Source: Aegilops tauschii subsp. strangulata (lineage: Eukaryota > Streptophyta > Magnoliopsida > Poales > Poaceae). Taken from it: a DNA stretch of 64,000 bases. This document shows, in pieces, positions 9,865 to 21,959 of this stretch. The position numbers and the translations under genes are program-made. Every line of letters begins with the position of its first letter. The first letter of the stretch is position 1. The stretch is from positions 372,665,054 through 372,729,053 of the forward strand of contig NC_053041.3 in NCBI RefSeq assembly GCF_002575655.3. Direction: 5' to 3'. The notes under the pieces were generated by a model that did not search any database, was not told the origin of the DNA, and saw only the letters and a list, made by a program, of their open reading frames with translations.

Positions 9865-11044
9865 TTACCCGACCTTGGTCCTTGCGAGAGCAACCACGAA
9901 ATCAGCCACCGGACCCAATCGAAGAAGACCCAGTCGCCGCCAGGGCCACGAGCCGGCGCGCCCTTGCAAAATGGAACGAAGACTAACCTCAGTGCAAAAT
10001 GCAGAACGGCGGCGCAGGACAGCAGAACATCGGTGTGGCACGAGGTCGACGGTTGCCACGGCGGTGCGAGGTGGCCGGCGACGGGCGCGGCGCGCTCGGG
10101 TTGCCGACGCGGATCTGGGGGAGAGGAGAAGGCGGAGAGGGCGAGGGGAAACGCGAGGGGGCAAGTGGGGAGGGGGGCTCGAGGAGGCAGGGCGGCGGCG
10201 CAGGTAGGGGCGGCGGCGCAGTGGGTCGGGGCTGAGAGAGATGTGAGATTGATCGGGGATTAGGGATTTTAGTGGGGGGAGGGTTAGCAATGGCGCACCT
10301 TCTAGGGGTGCGCCATAAACACCGCAATAGCAATGGCACACCTTCTGCTGGTGCGCCATTACTATTTTTTTTGATTTTTAGTTGTATGTAATATTTTTTT
10401 AGAAAATGACCATAAATTTTAAAATGTTACGATATAAGTAGTTATTACTAATTTAGTTGCATGAATTTTAGTTGCATGAATTCAAAAAGTGCCCATGAAA
10501 TTTAAAAATATTCATGAGTTCAAAAAATATTCATGAGTTTAAAAATATTCATGATTTCAAAAAATATTAAAAAATTGGTATACCAATGGCGCACCTCCTA
10601 GGGGTGCGCCATAAGTACCTTGATAGCAATGGCGCACCTTCTCCCGGTGCGCCATTAGTAACTTTTTTTTTTTGGTTTTTAGTTGTATTCATTTGTGAAT
10701 TGGTAAAACATTTATGAATATGAAAAAATATCATCAAATTTGAAAAAATATTCATGAATTCATAAAGTGCTCATGAAATTTAAAAATATTCATGAGTTTA
10801 AAAAATATTCATGAGTTCAAAAAATATTAAAAAAATACTCATGAGTTCAAAAAATTAACATAGGAATATTAACAAATATTAACAAATAAAAATTGGTATA
10901 CCATAATAAACATAAATACCAGAATAAACATAAATAAATATTCATGAGGACTAGAACAGAAGAAATGTCATTTCCATATGTCGAAATACAATCGAGAAAT
11001 GAAGACTACAATTTAAATACAATCGATCTTAGCTAGCTATCTTT
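9865..11044. other. GC-rich block followed by internal CACTA repeat units
   Basis: Bases 9890-10260 are GC-rich and open in several frames but match no family I recognise. They may be promoter or leader sequence captured with the RCL1 piece. Two clusters of GGCGCACC / GGTGCGCC units (10283-10366 and 10584-10655) lie far from the element's ends. They are separated and followed by AT-rich imperfect repeats of ATTCATGAGTTCAAAAAAT (10485-10860). Confidence 0.6.
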
Positions 11045-14000
11045 TTACAATCTTCTTGCCCTTCTTTTTCGCAAAAGGAGTTCTTCTTTTGAACGGACGT
11101 CCTTTAGGAGGGTGGTCCTGCTTCTTCTTGTGGTGTATGGTACTTCATCGTCGTCGTCATGTTCCATCTTCGGGTCGCCGTACTTGTCGAAGTCTTGCTC
11201 ATTGGCGACTCCGTCCATTTCGATGATCTTCCTTTTGCCTCTCCTCACGACAACACGACTGGGATTTGACGGGTCGGTAATGAAGAAGCATTGGTCCACT
11301 TGGGAAGCTAGTACCCATGGCTCATTTTTCACGGTGACGTTTGCGCCCGCGGTCTTGGATTTAGCTTCGGGTATAACCATGGTGGTGAAATACCGGTCTT
11401 CTTTTAGGACGCTCTTGGCCCATCTGACACGGAACATCGGGACCTTCTCTCCAGCATAGCTCAGCTCCCAGATCTCCTCGATCCTTCCGTAGTATCTGTC
11501 CTTGTCGTTACCGGTGTAGGATTCCATCGTTACCCCGGAGTTCTGATAACCATCGCTCTTCATGTCCTTTTCCTCGCTGTAGAATGTGTAGCCGTTGATA
11601 TCGTACGCCTCATCGGTCATCAGGTTGTGCTCGGCGCCCTGTGACAAGGAGAATATGAGTTTTTCTTTCGCGGAAGAATCCCCATGTAAAGGGTACGACA
11701 GAAGCTTCTCCTTGAACCAACGCGTGAAACATGAGTTGTGCTCTTTGATTATATCTCCGTCCATCCTCTGTTGGCCTCGGTCATTGTACGTCTTCTCAAT
11801 AAAGGTTTTGTGCTCTACCACCCAAGGATCAACCACGTCTATGTGTTGTAGCGCGACTAGGTTTGCTCTTTCAAAGTCGGCGAGTCGACCCTCGAAGTCA
11901 ACATGCATTTCGCGGCGACCATCGCGGTGACCCCATCCAGCGAGCCTGCCGAGGTGCCTGTTGACGGGCAGACCAACGGGGTTCTCGATGCCTAGATAAT
12001 TCGTGCAGTAGGAGATGCACTCTTCGGTCAAAAAGCCCCTGGCTATGCTTCCCTCTGGACGGGACATGTTGCGAATGTATCCTTTGATGACACCATTCAT
12101 CCTTTTGAACGGCATCATGCTGTGCAGGAACGTCGGCCTGAGTTGGATGATATCCTCCATGATATGGACCAGCAGATGCACCATAACGTCGAAGAATGCA
12201 GGCGGGAAGTACATCTCAAGCTCGCATAGTATCACCACTATCTCTTCCTGTAGCCTTCTGAGTTTCCTCACGCCAACCGACTTCCGAGAGATGACGTCGA
12301 AAAAGTTGCATAGGCCAAATAGCGTTTTACGGACGTGTGCATCCATGATCCCACGGATTGCAACTGGAAGTATCTGCGTCATCAGCACGTGACAGTCGTG
12401 AGACTTCATCCCGCTGAACTTCTGCTTCGCTGAGTCTAGGTATCTTCTTATCTTCCCCGCGTAACCGTAAGGAAGTTTTACTCCTGCGAGGCAGGTGAAA
12501 AACTGCTCAATCTCCTCCTGACTTAGAGTGAAGCATGCGGGAGGGTAGTCATTTCCGATCTTCTTGGCCTTTTTGCCTTTGCGACGACTTTCCGTGTCCT
12601 TCGCCTCATCATCATCATCATTAGCGTGAAGCTCCTCCCTGATGCCCATGGATTTCAAGTCTGCCCTTGCTTTCGGCCCATCTTTGGTCCTCTCTGGCAT
12701 GTTGAGCAGGGTACAAAGAAGACTCTCGCACACGTTCTTCGTGATATGCACGACATCAAGGCTGTGAGGCACACGGAGGATCTTCCAGTACGGCAAGTCC
12801 CAGAAAACAGACCTCGTTTTCCATACCTTCAGCAGCGGCTTTGGCGCCTTTCGCTTCTTTCCCGGCTCTGGTGCCTTTCGCTTCTTTCCCGGCAGTGGGC
12901 AATCTTTCCAATTTTTCAACAGCTCGTCTATTTCCTCGCCGCTCCTCGTACGCGGGCGTCTTCGGGGTTCGGTTTCACCATCGAACAGATCCTTGCGTTT
13001 TCTCCATGAGTCATCATCGCGAAGCCACCTTCGATGTCCCATGAACACGGTTTTCGAAGACCCGGGATCTCTATCTAGCTGGCGATAAGTTGTGTCATCC
13101 ATGCACCTGACGCATCCAGAAAATCCGAGGACCACCTGCCCCGCGACATATCCGTAACCGAGATAGTCGTGCACCGTCGTGAGCAGTGCGGCTCTCATAG
13201 GGAAATATTCTTTCTCTACGGCGTCCCACGTATTGGCTGGCGTTTTCTACAGCGTGTCTAGCTCCTCTTTCAGCAGCCCCAGATACAGATTGATGTCGTT
13301 CCCTGGTTGTTTCGGCCCTTCAATTAGCATACTCGTGTGAATGTACTTCCTCTTCATGCAAAACCAGGGGGAAGGTTGTACATCCACACAAACACAGGTC
13401 AGGTGCTATGTGTGCTTCTCTGGCTGCCAAACAGATTGACTCCATCGGTGCTCGCGCCCAGCACGATGTTCCTTGGATCGTCCCCAAATTCCGGGTGTTC
13501 GAAGTTCAATGCTTGCCACTGGCTCGCATCCTTAGGGTGACTCAGCATCTTGTCTTTTTTATATATCTCCGGATCATTTCCGTCATCTTCTCGCTTCTTC
13601 TCCTCCCTATCCGCCTGCCAGCGCAGGAGCTTTGCTAGCTTAGGGTCCGCGAAATACCGCTGCAGACGAGGAGTGATAGAAAACTACCACACCACTTTTC
13701 GAGGAGCTTTCTTCCTCTTCTTGTATCGAGTGACGCCGCACACCGGACATATGGTAGACTCCGCGTGCTCGTCTCGATAAATGATGCAATTGTTCATGCA
13801 CACATGGTATTTCACGTGCGGTAAATCCAGAGGACACACGATTTTCTACGCCTCCTCGAAACTGGTCGGGCACTTGTTCCCCTTGGGAAGACGTTCGTGC
13901 CAGAATGACATGTTCGTCTTCTCGCCCGCCCTCGCCGCGGTTGTCTTGCTGTCCTTCCTCATTTCTTGCCCGGCCCCCATGGACGACTTCATTGTCATCT

Positions 14001-14203
14001 TCATCACCTTGCCACCGATAGCCATCCATGAAACCACGCAAGAGCAGGTGGTCCCGCACCTCTACGGAATCCGGGTCCATAAGGCTCTTCAGCTTGCATC
14101 TTCGACACGGACATCTTATCTCCATCTCGTTCTTTTGAAGCATCTCGGCCTTCGCGGAGCTCAAAAACCTATTCACGATGCCTTCAGTCATCCTGCGGAC
14201 CAT
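11045..14203 (-). pseudogene. TNP2-type CACTA transposase, broken
   Basis: The start is the ATG at 14203 (MVRRMTEG). The N-terminal part carries the transposase-associated domain with CPCRRCK. After a frame change, the zinc-ribbon-like region reads CMNNCIIYRDEH then CPVCGVTRYKKRK. The TNP2 core follows (STHSTWPVFVWMYNLPP; MLIEGPKQPGNDINLYLGLL), then DUF4218 (CELEMYFPPAFFDVMVHLLVH, positions about 12150-12240) and DUF4216 near the C terminus (PMFRVRWAKSVLKEDRYF). Three in-frame stops were seen: 13846-13848 and 13248-13250, both at expected Trp codons, and 13684-13686. The 717-codon frame 13198-11045 is itself uninterrupted. The protein would cut at the terminal repeats. Confidence 0.92.
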
Positions 14204-14654
14204 GGTCGCCTGCGGGGTAGAGCAAAACGATATTTTAGAACCAAAAAATTTGGCATGACTTTGCCTAAAAATAAGACCAAAAATAATGCATAGTGCCAAA
14301 TTCTCGCCGAAACGGAAATGAATCAACATTCCGGCAAAATATTGGCAACTATCGCATTTCAAATACCGGTACCTGCAAACACAAACATATGCAACACCAC
14401 AAACATACGTAGATCTAGGCCATAAAAAGTGTGTACGTTGTTGGAGGGAGAAAAAAGTAGATCTAGAACATAAAGAAAGCTTTCCCCTTACTTACCTATC
14501 AAAAAAGGAAATTTAACCACTTAATTTGGGTGAATCTATGGTGCAAATGAGGTGAGGAGGAGGAGGCAGCCGAGACCAAGCTTGGTAGAGGTGGAGAGAA
14601 TGAAGTGGGGAAAGTGAGTGTGGTAGGTGGTTGTCCAAAATATCTAGCTACTCC

Positions 14655-14960
14655 CAGGTTACCAATGGCGCACCACCTAAGAATGCACCATTAGTAACCA
14701 GGGTTACTAATGGCGCACCTAGTGAGTGGTGCGCCATTACTAGTTTTGAAAAAAAAAACATGTTAGTAGTGGCGCACCAGTGGACAGTGCGCCATTACTA
14801 GTTAGAACTAGTAATGGCGCACTATCCCCTGGTGCGCCACTGCTAACAATTTTTTTACCTTTTTTTTCTAAACTAGTAATGGCGCACCTGTATCTGGTGC
14901 GCCACTGCTATATAGCAGTGGCGCACCACATACATGTTGCGCCATTAATGTCCATATTAG
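14655..14960. repeat. CACTA subterminal repeats, right
   Basis: Direct and inverted GGCGCACC-containing units match those at the left end, including paired copies around the Ts and As at 14740-14760 and 14850-14872. Confidence 0.85.
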
Positions 14961-14967
14961 CTATAGC

Positions 14968-14983
14968 CCTTTTCCTAGTAGTG
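14968..14983 (-). repeat. CACTA right terminal inverted repeat
   Basis: CCTTTTCCTAGTAGTG is the exact reverse complement of the left end. The next three bases are GGG. Confidence 0.95.
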
Positions 14984-16143
14984 GGGGGCTGGCTGCCCAC
15001 AAGACACCAGGGTGCCCCCCCCCTCTAGCGTGCCTTGGTGGGTGGTGGGGCCCTCAGGGCTCCGCTGACCCTAATTCCAGAAAAAGGGAGAGGAAGTTTC
15101 ATCATGTTTTATTATACGGAGCCGCCGCCACCTCCTGTTCTTCATCGGGAGGCCAGATCTGGAGCCCATTCGGGGCTCCGTAGAGAGGAATCTTCGGTCT
15201 TCGGCATCACCAACCCTCCTTCATCACCAATTCCATGATGCTCCCCACTGGGAGTGAGTAATTCCTTCGTCGGCTCGCTGGTCAGTGAGGAGCTGGATGA
15301 GATTCATCATGTAATCGAGTTAGTTTTGTTAGGGCTTGATCCCTAGTATCCACTATGTTGTGAGATTGATGTTTCTATGACTTTGCTATGCTTAATGCTT
15401 GTCACTAGGGCCCGAGTGCCATGATTTCAGATCTAAACCGTTTATGTTTTCACCATTATATCTATGTTCTAGATCTGATCTTGCAAGTCATATGCACCTA
15501 TTACGTGTTATGATCCGTAAACCCTAGGGTGACAGTAATTGGGGTACTTTCCGGTGACGACCTTAGTTTGAGGAGTTCATGTATTCACTATGTGTTAATG
15601 CTTTGTTCCAGTTCTCTATTAAAAGGAGGCCTTAATATCCCTTAGTTTCCTTCTGGACCCCGCTGCCACGGGAGGGTAGGACAAAAGATGTCATGCAAGT
15701 TCTTTTCCATAAGCACGTATGACTATTTACGAAATACATGCCTACATTATATTTATGAACTGGAGCTAGTACTGTCTCGCCCTAGGTTATGACTGATATA
15801 TGATGAATATCATCAACGAATTCACCGATCCAATGCCTACAAGTTTTCCACATATTGTTCTTGCTAAGTTACTATTGCTATTGCTACTATTACAACTGCT
15901 ACAAAAATGTTACTACTGTTACCGTTACCATTGCTACTGTTACCACTGCTATCAAAACTATCATTTTACTGTGCTACCGATCACTATGTTGCAGATATTT
16001 AATCTCCAGGTGTGGTTGAATTAACAACTCAACTACTAATACTTACAAATATTCTTTGGCTCCCCTTGTGTCGAATCAATAAATTTGGGTTGAATATTCT
16101 ACCCTGGAAAACTGTTGCGATCCCCTATACTTGTGGGTTATCA

Positions 16144-17235
16144 GGTGACGCCAGCAGAGGGGTGCAGAAACGTGACGTTTGAGAAATTTCAACCATATGG
16201 GACCTACGGGATATATATACCCAGCTTCTGTCGATGGCACCGAATGGAACAAATCGATGGCACCGAGTCGTGTAAATGCGTGCAGTTACAGCAAATCGGT
16301 GACGCCGAGTTGGTCTAACCGGTAGCACCGAGATTGAAAACCTAGATCAATCAAACTTGTTTCAGTGAGTCCGAGTAGGAGTGGATTGGTCACACCAAAA
16401 ACATTTTTGAAGGTTTTGGAAGTCAGCCCTTTCAAATTGGAGGGTCCCAAAAGGACTTGTTCAATTTTTGTGATGTAGCATGAAAAGAATTTGAGACAAG
16501 AAAGCATAGATAGCTAGAGCAGGTTCTTAGGCATTCTTGTACATCCACTTGGCCAGAAAAAACAAGACATCAAAACAACAAATGGATGTCCTCGAATGGA
16601 GAAAATATGCAAACCAACATGCTCACACAATAAATAGCAAATGAAATGTGTCAAACAGGCACAACCAATTCTAGCATCTATCAAGCAATTGGCGATGACT
16701 AGGTCATCTATATATGAGTATATTGACTTAGGAGTCAAATGAGAACATTTGCTCATAGGTCATACTAATTGTTTAAGCACAAGTGGGGTTGCGAGTTTTA
16801 CATAAGGCATCAATTTTTAGAGCAAAGCTCCCCCTAGATGTGATATCCCCCCAAAGAGGGATGAACTAACCTTGGGTTTGTCGACGATGACTTCATGTAG
16901 ATAGTGAAGATGTGGATGCTCAATGTTGATGTAGACCATCAAGAGTTGGGAGCAATCCTTTGGAGTTTTGCACTTTCAATACCTACATGGGTTAGTCCCA
17001 CAAGGAACATACAAGGATATCCATAGACATAGAGTGAATTGCGCAAATGATGATGTCCATGAAAGCATTAGGTTACCGTGTCCCTTGTATTATCAATAAG
17101 AGGGTTTGTGACTCCATGAACTAGTGCAAGATGTGAAAGTTGGTTGCACAAGTCCTTGCCAATATGAATATGAGTGAAATATGTTGGCAGAGTCACCCTC
17201 AAGAACACTCTAGTTCTTCTTCTTTGGGACCCACT
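16144..17235. other. Noncoding internal part of the UBN2-gag element
   Basis: This begins with GGTGA, the right target duplication of the solo LTR. Further TCGGTGSSACCGA-like palindromes occur at 16215-16370. I see no ORF worth calling. Confidence 0.5.
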
Positions 17236-19260
17236 TCAACTTGATGGGAATCCTTGGAGTTGTAGTTTAACTTGATGAAGTAGAGCTTGAGTAGTCTTGG
17301 AACCCACTTGAGTAGAGCTTGAGTTGGCTTTAGGTGCTTCTTCAAATGAGTCAAACTCCTCTTGAAGCTTGTCCTTGCCTTTTAGCTTGTGGTCTTGTGG
17401 TGGAAGATCATCTTGAGCTTGTGTTCCCTCAAAAGAAACGGGGTCATACTTCTCTTGTTGAGGAACAAACTTCGTCTTGGGGTATTGATATTCTTCCCAT
17501 TCAACTACATTGGCATTGAACTTCCATTCAAAACCAATACCTTTCTCTATAATCCCCTTCAATAAGCTATTTTCTTGCTCAAGTGTAACTTGGCTAAGAG
17601 AATCATTCTTGGAATCAAGAGAACTACTAGAAGCAACAATATTGGATTTAGCATGGTTATTGTTACTACTAGAAGAAGAATATTTCTTTCTCTTGTTACT
17701 AGGTTCAACTTGTGGCATGTAAGTAGACAAGAGGAGACATTTGGCAATGCAAGAAGAACTCTTCTTTCGAAGACCAACATTGATTGCTTTTAGAAACTCA
17801 TGCTCTTGCTCTAAATTTAGCTTCTCAAAGCGTAGCTTCTCATGAGTTCTTAGGAACTCTCTATGATCCTCTTGAGTTATTTCATGAGCTAACATAAGAG
17901 TGTTTAGTTCTTTAGTTAGACGCTCAATCTACTTCTTATCATTGTCATTCGTTTCATATTGACTATGATTACTAGCAAGTTCATTATAGTTCACATCACT
18001 AGCCTTATCAACAAGCAAATCATCATCACCTAGCAAATCATCTTCATCACTATTGAAATCAAGATACTCGGGGTGTGATACCTTGGGGCCTTTAGCCATG
18101 AAGCATCTTCCACTTTGTTCGTTTGGTGAATCAAATATGTCATGGAGTTGGATGACACTAGTGCAAGATCGGCAACACCTTCATCTTGAGTATATTCAGA
18201 GTCGGAGTGATAGCTTCTCTCAGAGTAGTTGTCGGAGTCGGAGTCGGAAACCCATTCACCAACATGAGCTTGATTTCTTCGTCTTGTGTAGCTCTTTGAT
18301 GACTTGTCTTTCCTTTCCGAATCCTTGCTTCTTCGAGAGGGTCTTCGTTCCTAACGATCATCTCTACTCCTTCTCTCTGTATGAGGTGATTCATCTATTC
18401 TACTTCTCCTTTTTTGGTGAGTCTTCTCTTTTCTTGTAGGGAGTCATACACTCATTGGAGTAGTGTCCGGGTCTTCCACAATTGTAGCGATTATGATCAT
18501 GACTAGAAGATCTTTTCTCACTGTAGGACCTTGACTCGGAGCTTCTATCTTTGCTTCTACTCTTGTAGAACTTGTTGAAGTTTTTCACCATTAAGCTCAA
18601 TTCTTCATTGGAGACTTGCTTGTCATTTGATGTTGTAGGAGCATCACTTGAAGTTCTGTATGCACCACTTGACTTGTTGTGGAGCTCTTCCTTATCCTTG
18701 AGTGACATCTCATGAGCAACAATTCTACCAAGGAATTCTGTGGGTTTGAGATCTTTGTAGTTGGTCATCATTTGGATCAATGTGCACACGGTATCATATT
18801 TGTCATCCAAAGCTCTAAGGATCTTCTTGATGATGAACTTGTCGGTCATCTTTTCACTTCCTAAGCCGGCAATCTCATTTGTGATGAGACCAAGCCTAGA
18901 GTACATTTCAGCGACTCCTTCACCATCCTTCATCTTGAACTTGTCAAGTTAACTTTGAAGCACATACAACCTGGATTCTTTGACGGACTCGGTACCTTCG
19001 TGCATATCAACCAAAGTATCCCAAATTTCCTTTGCATTCTCCAGATGACTAATTTTGTTGAATTCCTCGGGGCACAATCCATTGAAGAGAATATTGCAAG
19101 CTTGAGCATTGTATTGCAACATCTTCAATTCTTCGGCAGTCGCTTCACGATCCGGTTCTCTACCATCCTCAAAGAATTCACCTTGTAAACCAATACGAAC
19201 AACAGCCCAAACAGCAGGGTTATGACCAAAATATGCATTTTCATCTTATGCTTACAACTA
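17236..19260 (-). pseudogene. gag polyprotein: UBN2 domain, CCHC zinc knuckle, coiled coil
   Basis: Read right to left, the gag-polypeptide (UBN2) domain is first: AQACNILFNGLCPEEFNK and AKEIWDTLVDMHEGTESVK near 19110-18980, then MYSRLGLITNEIAGLGS. After it comes a Ser/Arg-rich linker and a zinc knuckle whose first Cys is preserved (CGRPGHYSNEC near 18470). Past several stops, the open frame 17895-17236 carries a Glu/Leu-rich coiled coil (EKLRFEKLNLEQEHEFLK) and a poly-Ser stretch. An in-frame TAA near 18948 and further stops at 17900-18400 break it. The product would be the capsid/nucleocapsid of the element. No protease, RT or integrase motif follows within the window. Confidence 0.8.
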
Positions 19261-19383
19261 GCAAAATTCGTGCCATCGAAGGACCTCTACAGTGATAGTT
19301 ACTCTCACTACACACCATACTCTCCTAGGTTGTGAAACCAAGGCTATGTTCACCAAAGCAATGGAAATCAAGGCTTACAGAGA

Positions 19384-19402
19384 CCAAAGCTCTGATCCCA
19401 CT
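19384..19402 (-). other. Primer-binding site, initiator-Met tRNA type
   Basis: On the minus strand the sequence next to the LTR reads GTGGGATCAGAGCTTTGG, close to the TGGTATCAGAGC primer site typical of Copia elements. Confidence 0.65.
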
Positions 19403-20956
19403 TGTAGGATCAAAAGTATGTCTAGAGGGGGGATGATTAGACTACTTGACCAAATATAAATCTATCCTTTTCACAATTTTAGTTGTAGGCAGATTTTAGC
19501 AATTGTGACAAGTCAAGTAACTCCCTACACATGCAAGTCTAAGAGTATAGCAGTGGAATGTAAAACATTGCACATGTAAGTAAAGGGAAGGGTTTGGAGA
19601 AGGCAAACACAATGAAGACACGAAGATTTTTGGCGTGGTTCCGATAGGTGGTGCTATCGTACATCCACGTCGATGGATACTTCAAACCACGAAGGGTAAC
19701 AGTTGCGCGACTCCAGGGAGGGCTCCACCCATGAAGGGTCCATGAAGAAGCAACCTTGTTTATCCCACCATGGCCATCATCCACGAATGACTTGCCTCAG
19801 TCGAGTAGATCTTCACGAAGTAGGTGATCTCCTTGCCCTTACAAACTTCTTGGTTCAACTCCACATCATGTCAGAGGCTCCCAAGCGACACCTAACGAAT
19901 CTAGGAGGCATCACTCTCCAAAAGGTAATAGAAGGTGTGTTGATGATGACCTCCTTGCTCTTTGTGCTTCAAATGATAGTCTCCCCAACACTCAACTCTC
20001 TCTCACAGATTTGGCTATGGTGGAAGAAGGATTTGAGTGGAAAGCAACTTGGGGAAGGCTAGAAATCAAGGTACAAATGGTAGGAATGGAAACTCTTGAT
20101 CTCAACACATGAGTAGGTGGTTCTATCTCAGAAAATGAATGGTGGAAGTGTAGGCATGTTCTGATGGCTCTCCACAAATAGGAAGAAAGGGTGGAGGGGT
20201 ATATATAGCCTCCACACAAAATCCAACCGTTACACACTTTTGACCCATCTCGGTGGCATCGATTTGTGTAAAAATATGAACGTTAGGATTCTCGGTGGGA
20301 TCGACGGGAACAACTCGGAGGGACCGATGTGCAAGGGCTTAGGGCAAACCTCGTCTCGGTGGCACCGATTGCATCATCTCAGTGGGACCGAAGTGAAGCA
20401 ATAAGGCAACAGAGAGTTGGTCAAGCCATCTTCGTGGGACCGATTGCAATTCTCGGTGGGATCGAAATAATTGCAACAAGCAACAGAGAACTGGCAAGGC
20501 CATCTTGGTGGGACCGAGATCCTTATCTGTGAATCTGAATTGTTAGGGTTTTGGCATGTGCTAAGTCCAGATGAACTCGGTGGCTCTGGGTAGGAAATAT
20601 CGGTGGGGCCGAGTTGGAATGTAGGGTTTGGACATATTTGGATAGAGAAAGTGGCTGAGGGTTTTAGAGCAATATCACTAAGCACTTTGAGCAAATAGAT
20701 CATTAAGCAACACTTCATCCCCTTTTAATAGTATTTTCCTATGGACTCAATGTGATCTTGGATCACTTAAACAAAAATGTAGAGTCTTGAGCTTTTGCCA
20801 ATCCCTGTCCTTCACATTTTGAGGGGCCCACATCTCTAGTCCTTGCCATGCCAAACATTGAACATCCTGAAATATTTATCTTGAATGGATCTTAGTTCAG
20901 TGAGGTATATGTTGTTATGAATTACCAAAACCACCCGAGGGTTAGTTGCACTTTTA
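19403..20956 (-). repeat. 5' LTR of the UBN2-gag element
   Basis: On the plus strand it runs from TGTAGGATC (19403) to GCACTTTTA (20956). In element orientation the start is therefore TAAAAGTGC, with TG decayed to TA. The boundary is confirmed because Angela integrase similarity begins at 20957. A cluster of about eight TCGGTGGGACCGA-type palindromes lies at 20250-20620. The partner LTR is outside the window. Confidence 0.7.
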
Positions 20957-20987
20957 GAAGTTATACCAATGGTCTCTTTAGGGTATC

Positions 20988-21802
20988 CTATGAAGACGCA
21001 CTTCTTTGCTTTGGGTTTGAGCTTATGAGGCTGAAGCCTCCTGACATAAGTGTCGCATCCCCAAACTTTAAGAAATGATAGCTTAGGTTTCTTGCCAAAC
21101 TATGACTCATAGGTGTCATCTCAACGGACTTTGATGGTGCTCTATTTATAGTGAATGCATCTGTCTCTAATGCATAACCCGAAAACGATAGTGGCAAATC
21201 GGTAGGAGACATCATAGAACGCACCATATCCAATAAAGTACGGTTACGACGTTCGGACACACAATTACGCTGTGGTGTTCCAGGTGGCGTGAGTTGTGAA
21301 ACAATTCCACATTGTATTAAATGTGAGCCAAACTCATAACTCAAATATCCGCCTTGGCGATCAGATCGTAGAAACTTTATTTTCTTGTTATGATGATTCT
21401 CCACTACATTATGAAATTCCTTGAACTTTTCAAATGTTTCAGAATTGTGTTTTATTAAGCAAATATACCCATATCTACTCAAATCATCTGCGAAAGTTAG
21501 AAAATAACAATATCCATCGCATGCTTCAACACTCATCAAACCACATACATCAGTATGTATTATTTCCAACAAGTCACTTGTCTGCTCCATTGTACCGAAA
21601 AATGGGGTTTTAGCATGTTACCCTTGAGGCATGGTTCACATGTTTCAAATGATTCATAATAAAGTGATTCCAAAAGTCCAGCAGCATGGAGTTTCTTCAT
21701 GCATTTTACACCAATATGACCTAAGGGGCAGTGCCACAAGTATGTGGTACTATCATCATTAAATTTGCATCTTTTGGCATCAATATTATGAATGTGTATC
21801 AC
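20988..21802 (-). pseudogene. Copia integrase fragment
   Basis: The N-terminal HHCC region (YLWHCPLGHIGVKCMKKLH, CEPCLKG) and catalytic core (IIHTDVCGLM, FLRSDRQGGYLSYEFG) are recognisable. The first catalytic Asp lies in HTDVCG and the second in RSDRQGG, where the usual RGGE context has decayed. A frame change near 21600 separates the zinc region from the core, and the C terminus is lost at 20957. It would have inserted the element's cDNA. Confidence 0.88.
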
Positions 21803-21959
21803 TACGATTGAGACTCAACAAGAATAAACTATTCACAAGGGGTGCATGACCATAAAAGATATTATTCATATAAATAGAACAACCATTATTCTCTGACTTA
21901 AATGAATAACCGTCTCGCAATGAACAAGATCCAGATATAATGTTCATGCTTAACGCAGG

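Larger units (their letters stand above)
2243..14983 (-). mobile_element. CACTA (En/Spm) DNA transposon carrying captured gene fragments
   Basis: The ends are perfect terminal inverted repeats CACTACTAGGAAAAGG (2243-2258 and, inverted, 14968-14983). The 3-bp flanks are GGA and GGG, one substitution apart, as expected for an old CACTA target duplication. Both ends carry many subterminal copies of GGTGCGCCATTAGTA-like units. Gene order on the minus strand is TNP2 transposase (14203-11045), a gene-free block with captured host fragments, the Transposase_24 ORF (6858-3277) and a small viroplasmin-like ORF (3044-2793). Both long ORFs contain stops, so this copy cannot make its own transposase. The ends look intact, so mobilisation in trans is possible in principle. 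Confidence 0.93.
2029..16143 (+). repeat. Solo Athila-type Gypsy LTR, split by a CACTA element
   Basis: The LTR consists of 2029-2242 plus 14984-16143, about 1374 bp in total. It begins TGATACGTCTCC and ends GTGGGTTATCA. The 5-bp flanks GGCGA (2024-2028) and GGTGA (16144-16148) differ by one C-to-T change, so they are a decayed target-site duplication. No internal retrotransposon sequence or second LTR lies between them, so it is a solo LTR left by LTR-LTR recombination. The start resembles the Athila-type LTRs elsewhere in the window; I did not resolve the exact family. Confidence 0.85.
1..20956 (-). mobile_element. Copia-type LTR retrotransposon with UBN2/CCHC gag, left part beyond window
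   Basis: The element reads right to left. Its 5' LTR is 19403-20956, followed by a primer-binding site matching initiator-Met tRNA (plus strand 19384-19402), the gag (about 19260-17236), and a second ORF region (1404 to the left edge). The 3' LTR lies outside the window. The body is interrupted at 2029-16143 by a solo LTR whose flanks GGCGA/GGTGA show that 2028 and 16144 were once adjacent. I see no reverse transcriptase or integrase in the portion present, so it looks non-autonomous, but up to half of it may be missing. Its right edge abuts truncated Angela-like integrase sequence, which it interrupts. Confidence 0.75.

Noticed and set aside
9865..10359. Long Arg/Pro/Gly-rich ORFs in the CACTA GC-rich block
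   Set aside because: They are open in several frames on both strands because of composition, with no recognisable domain; treated as captured leader or promoter sequence.
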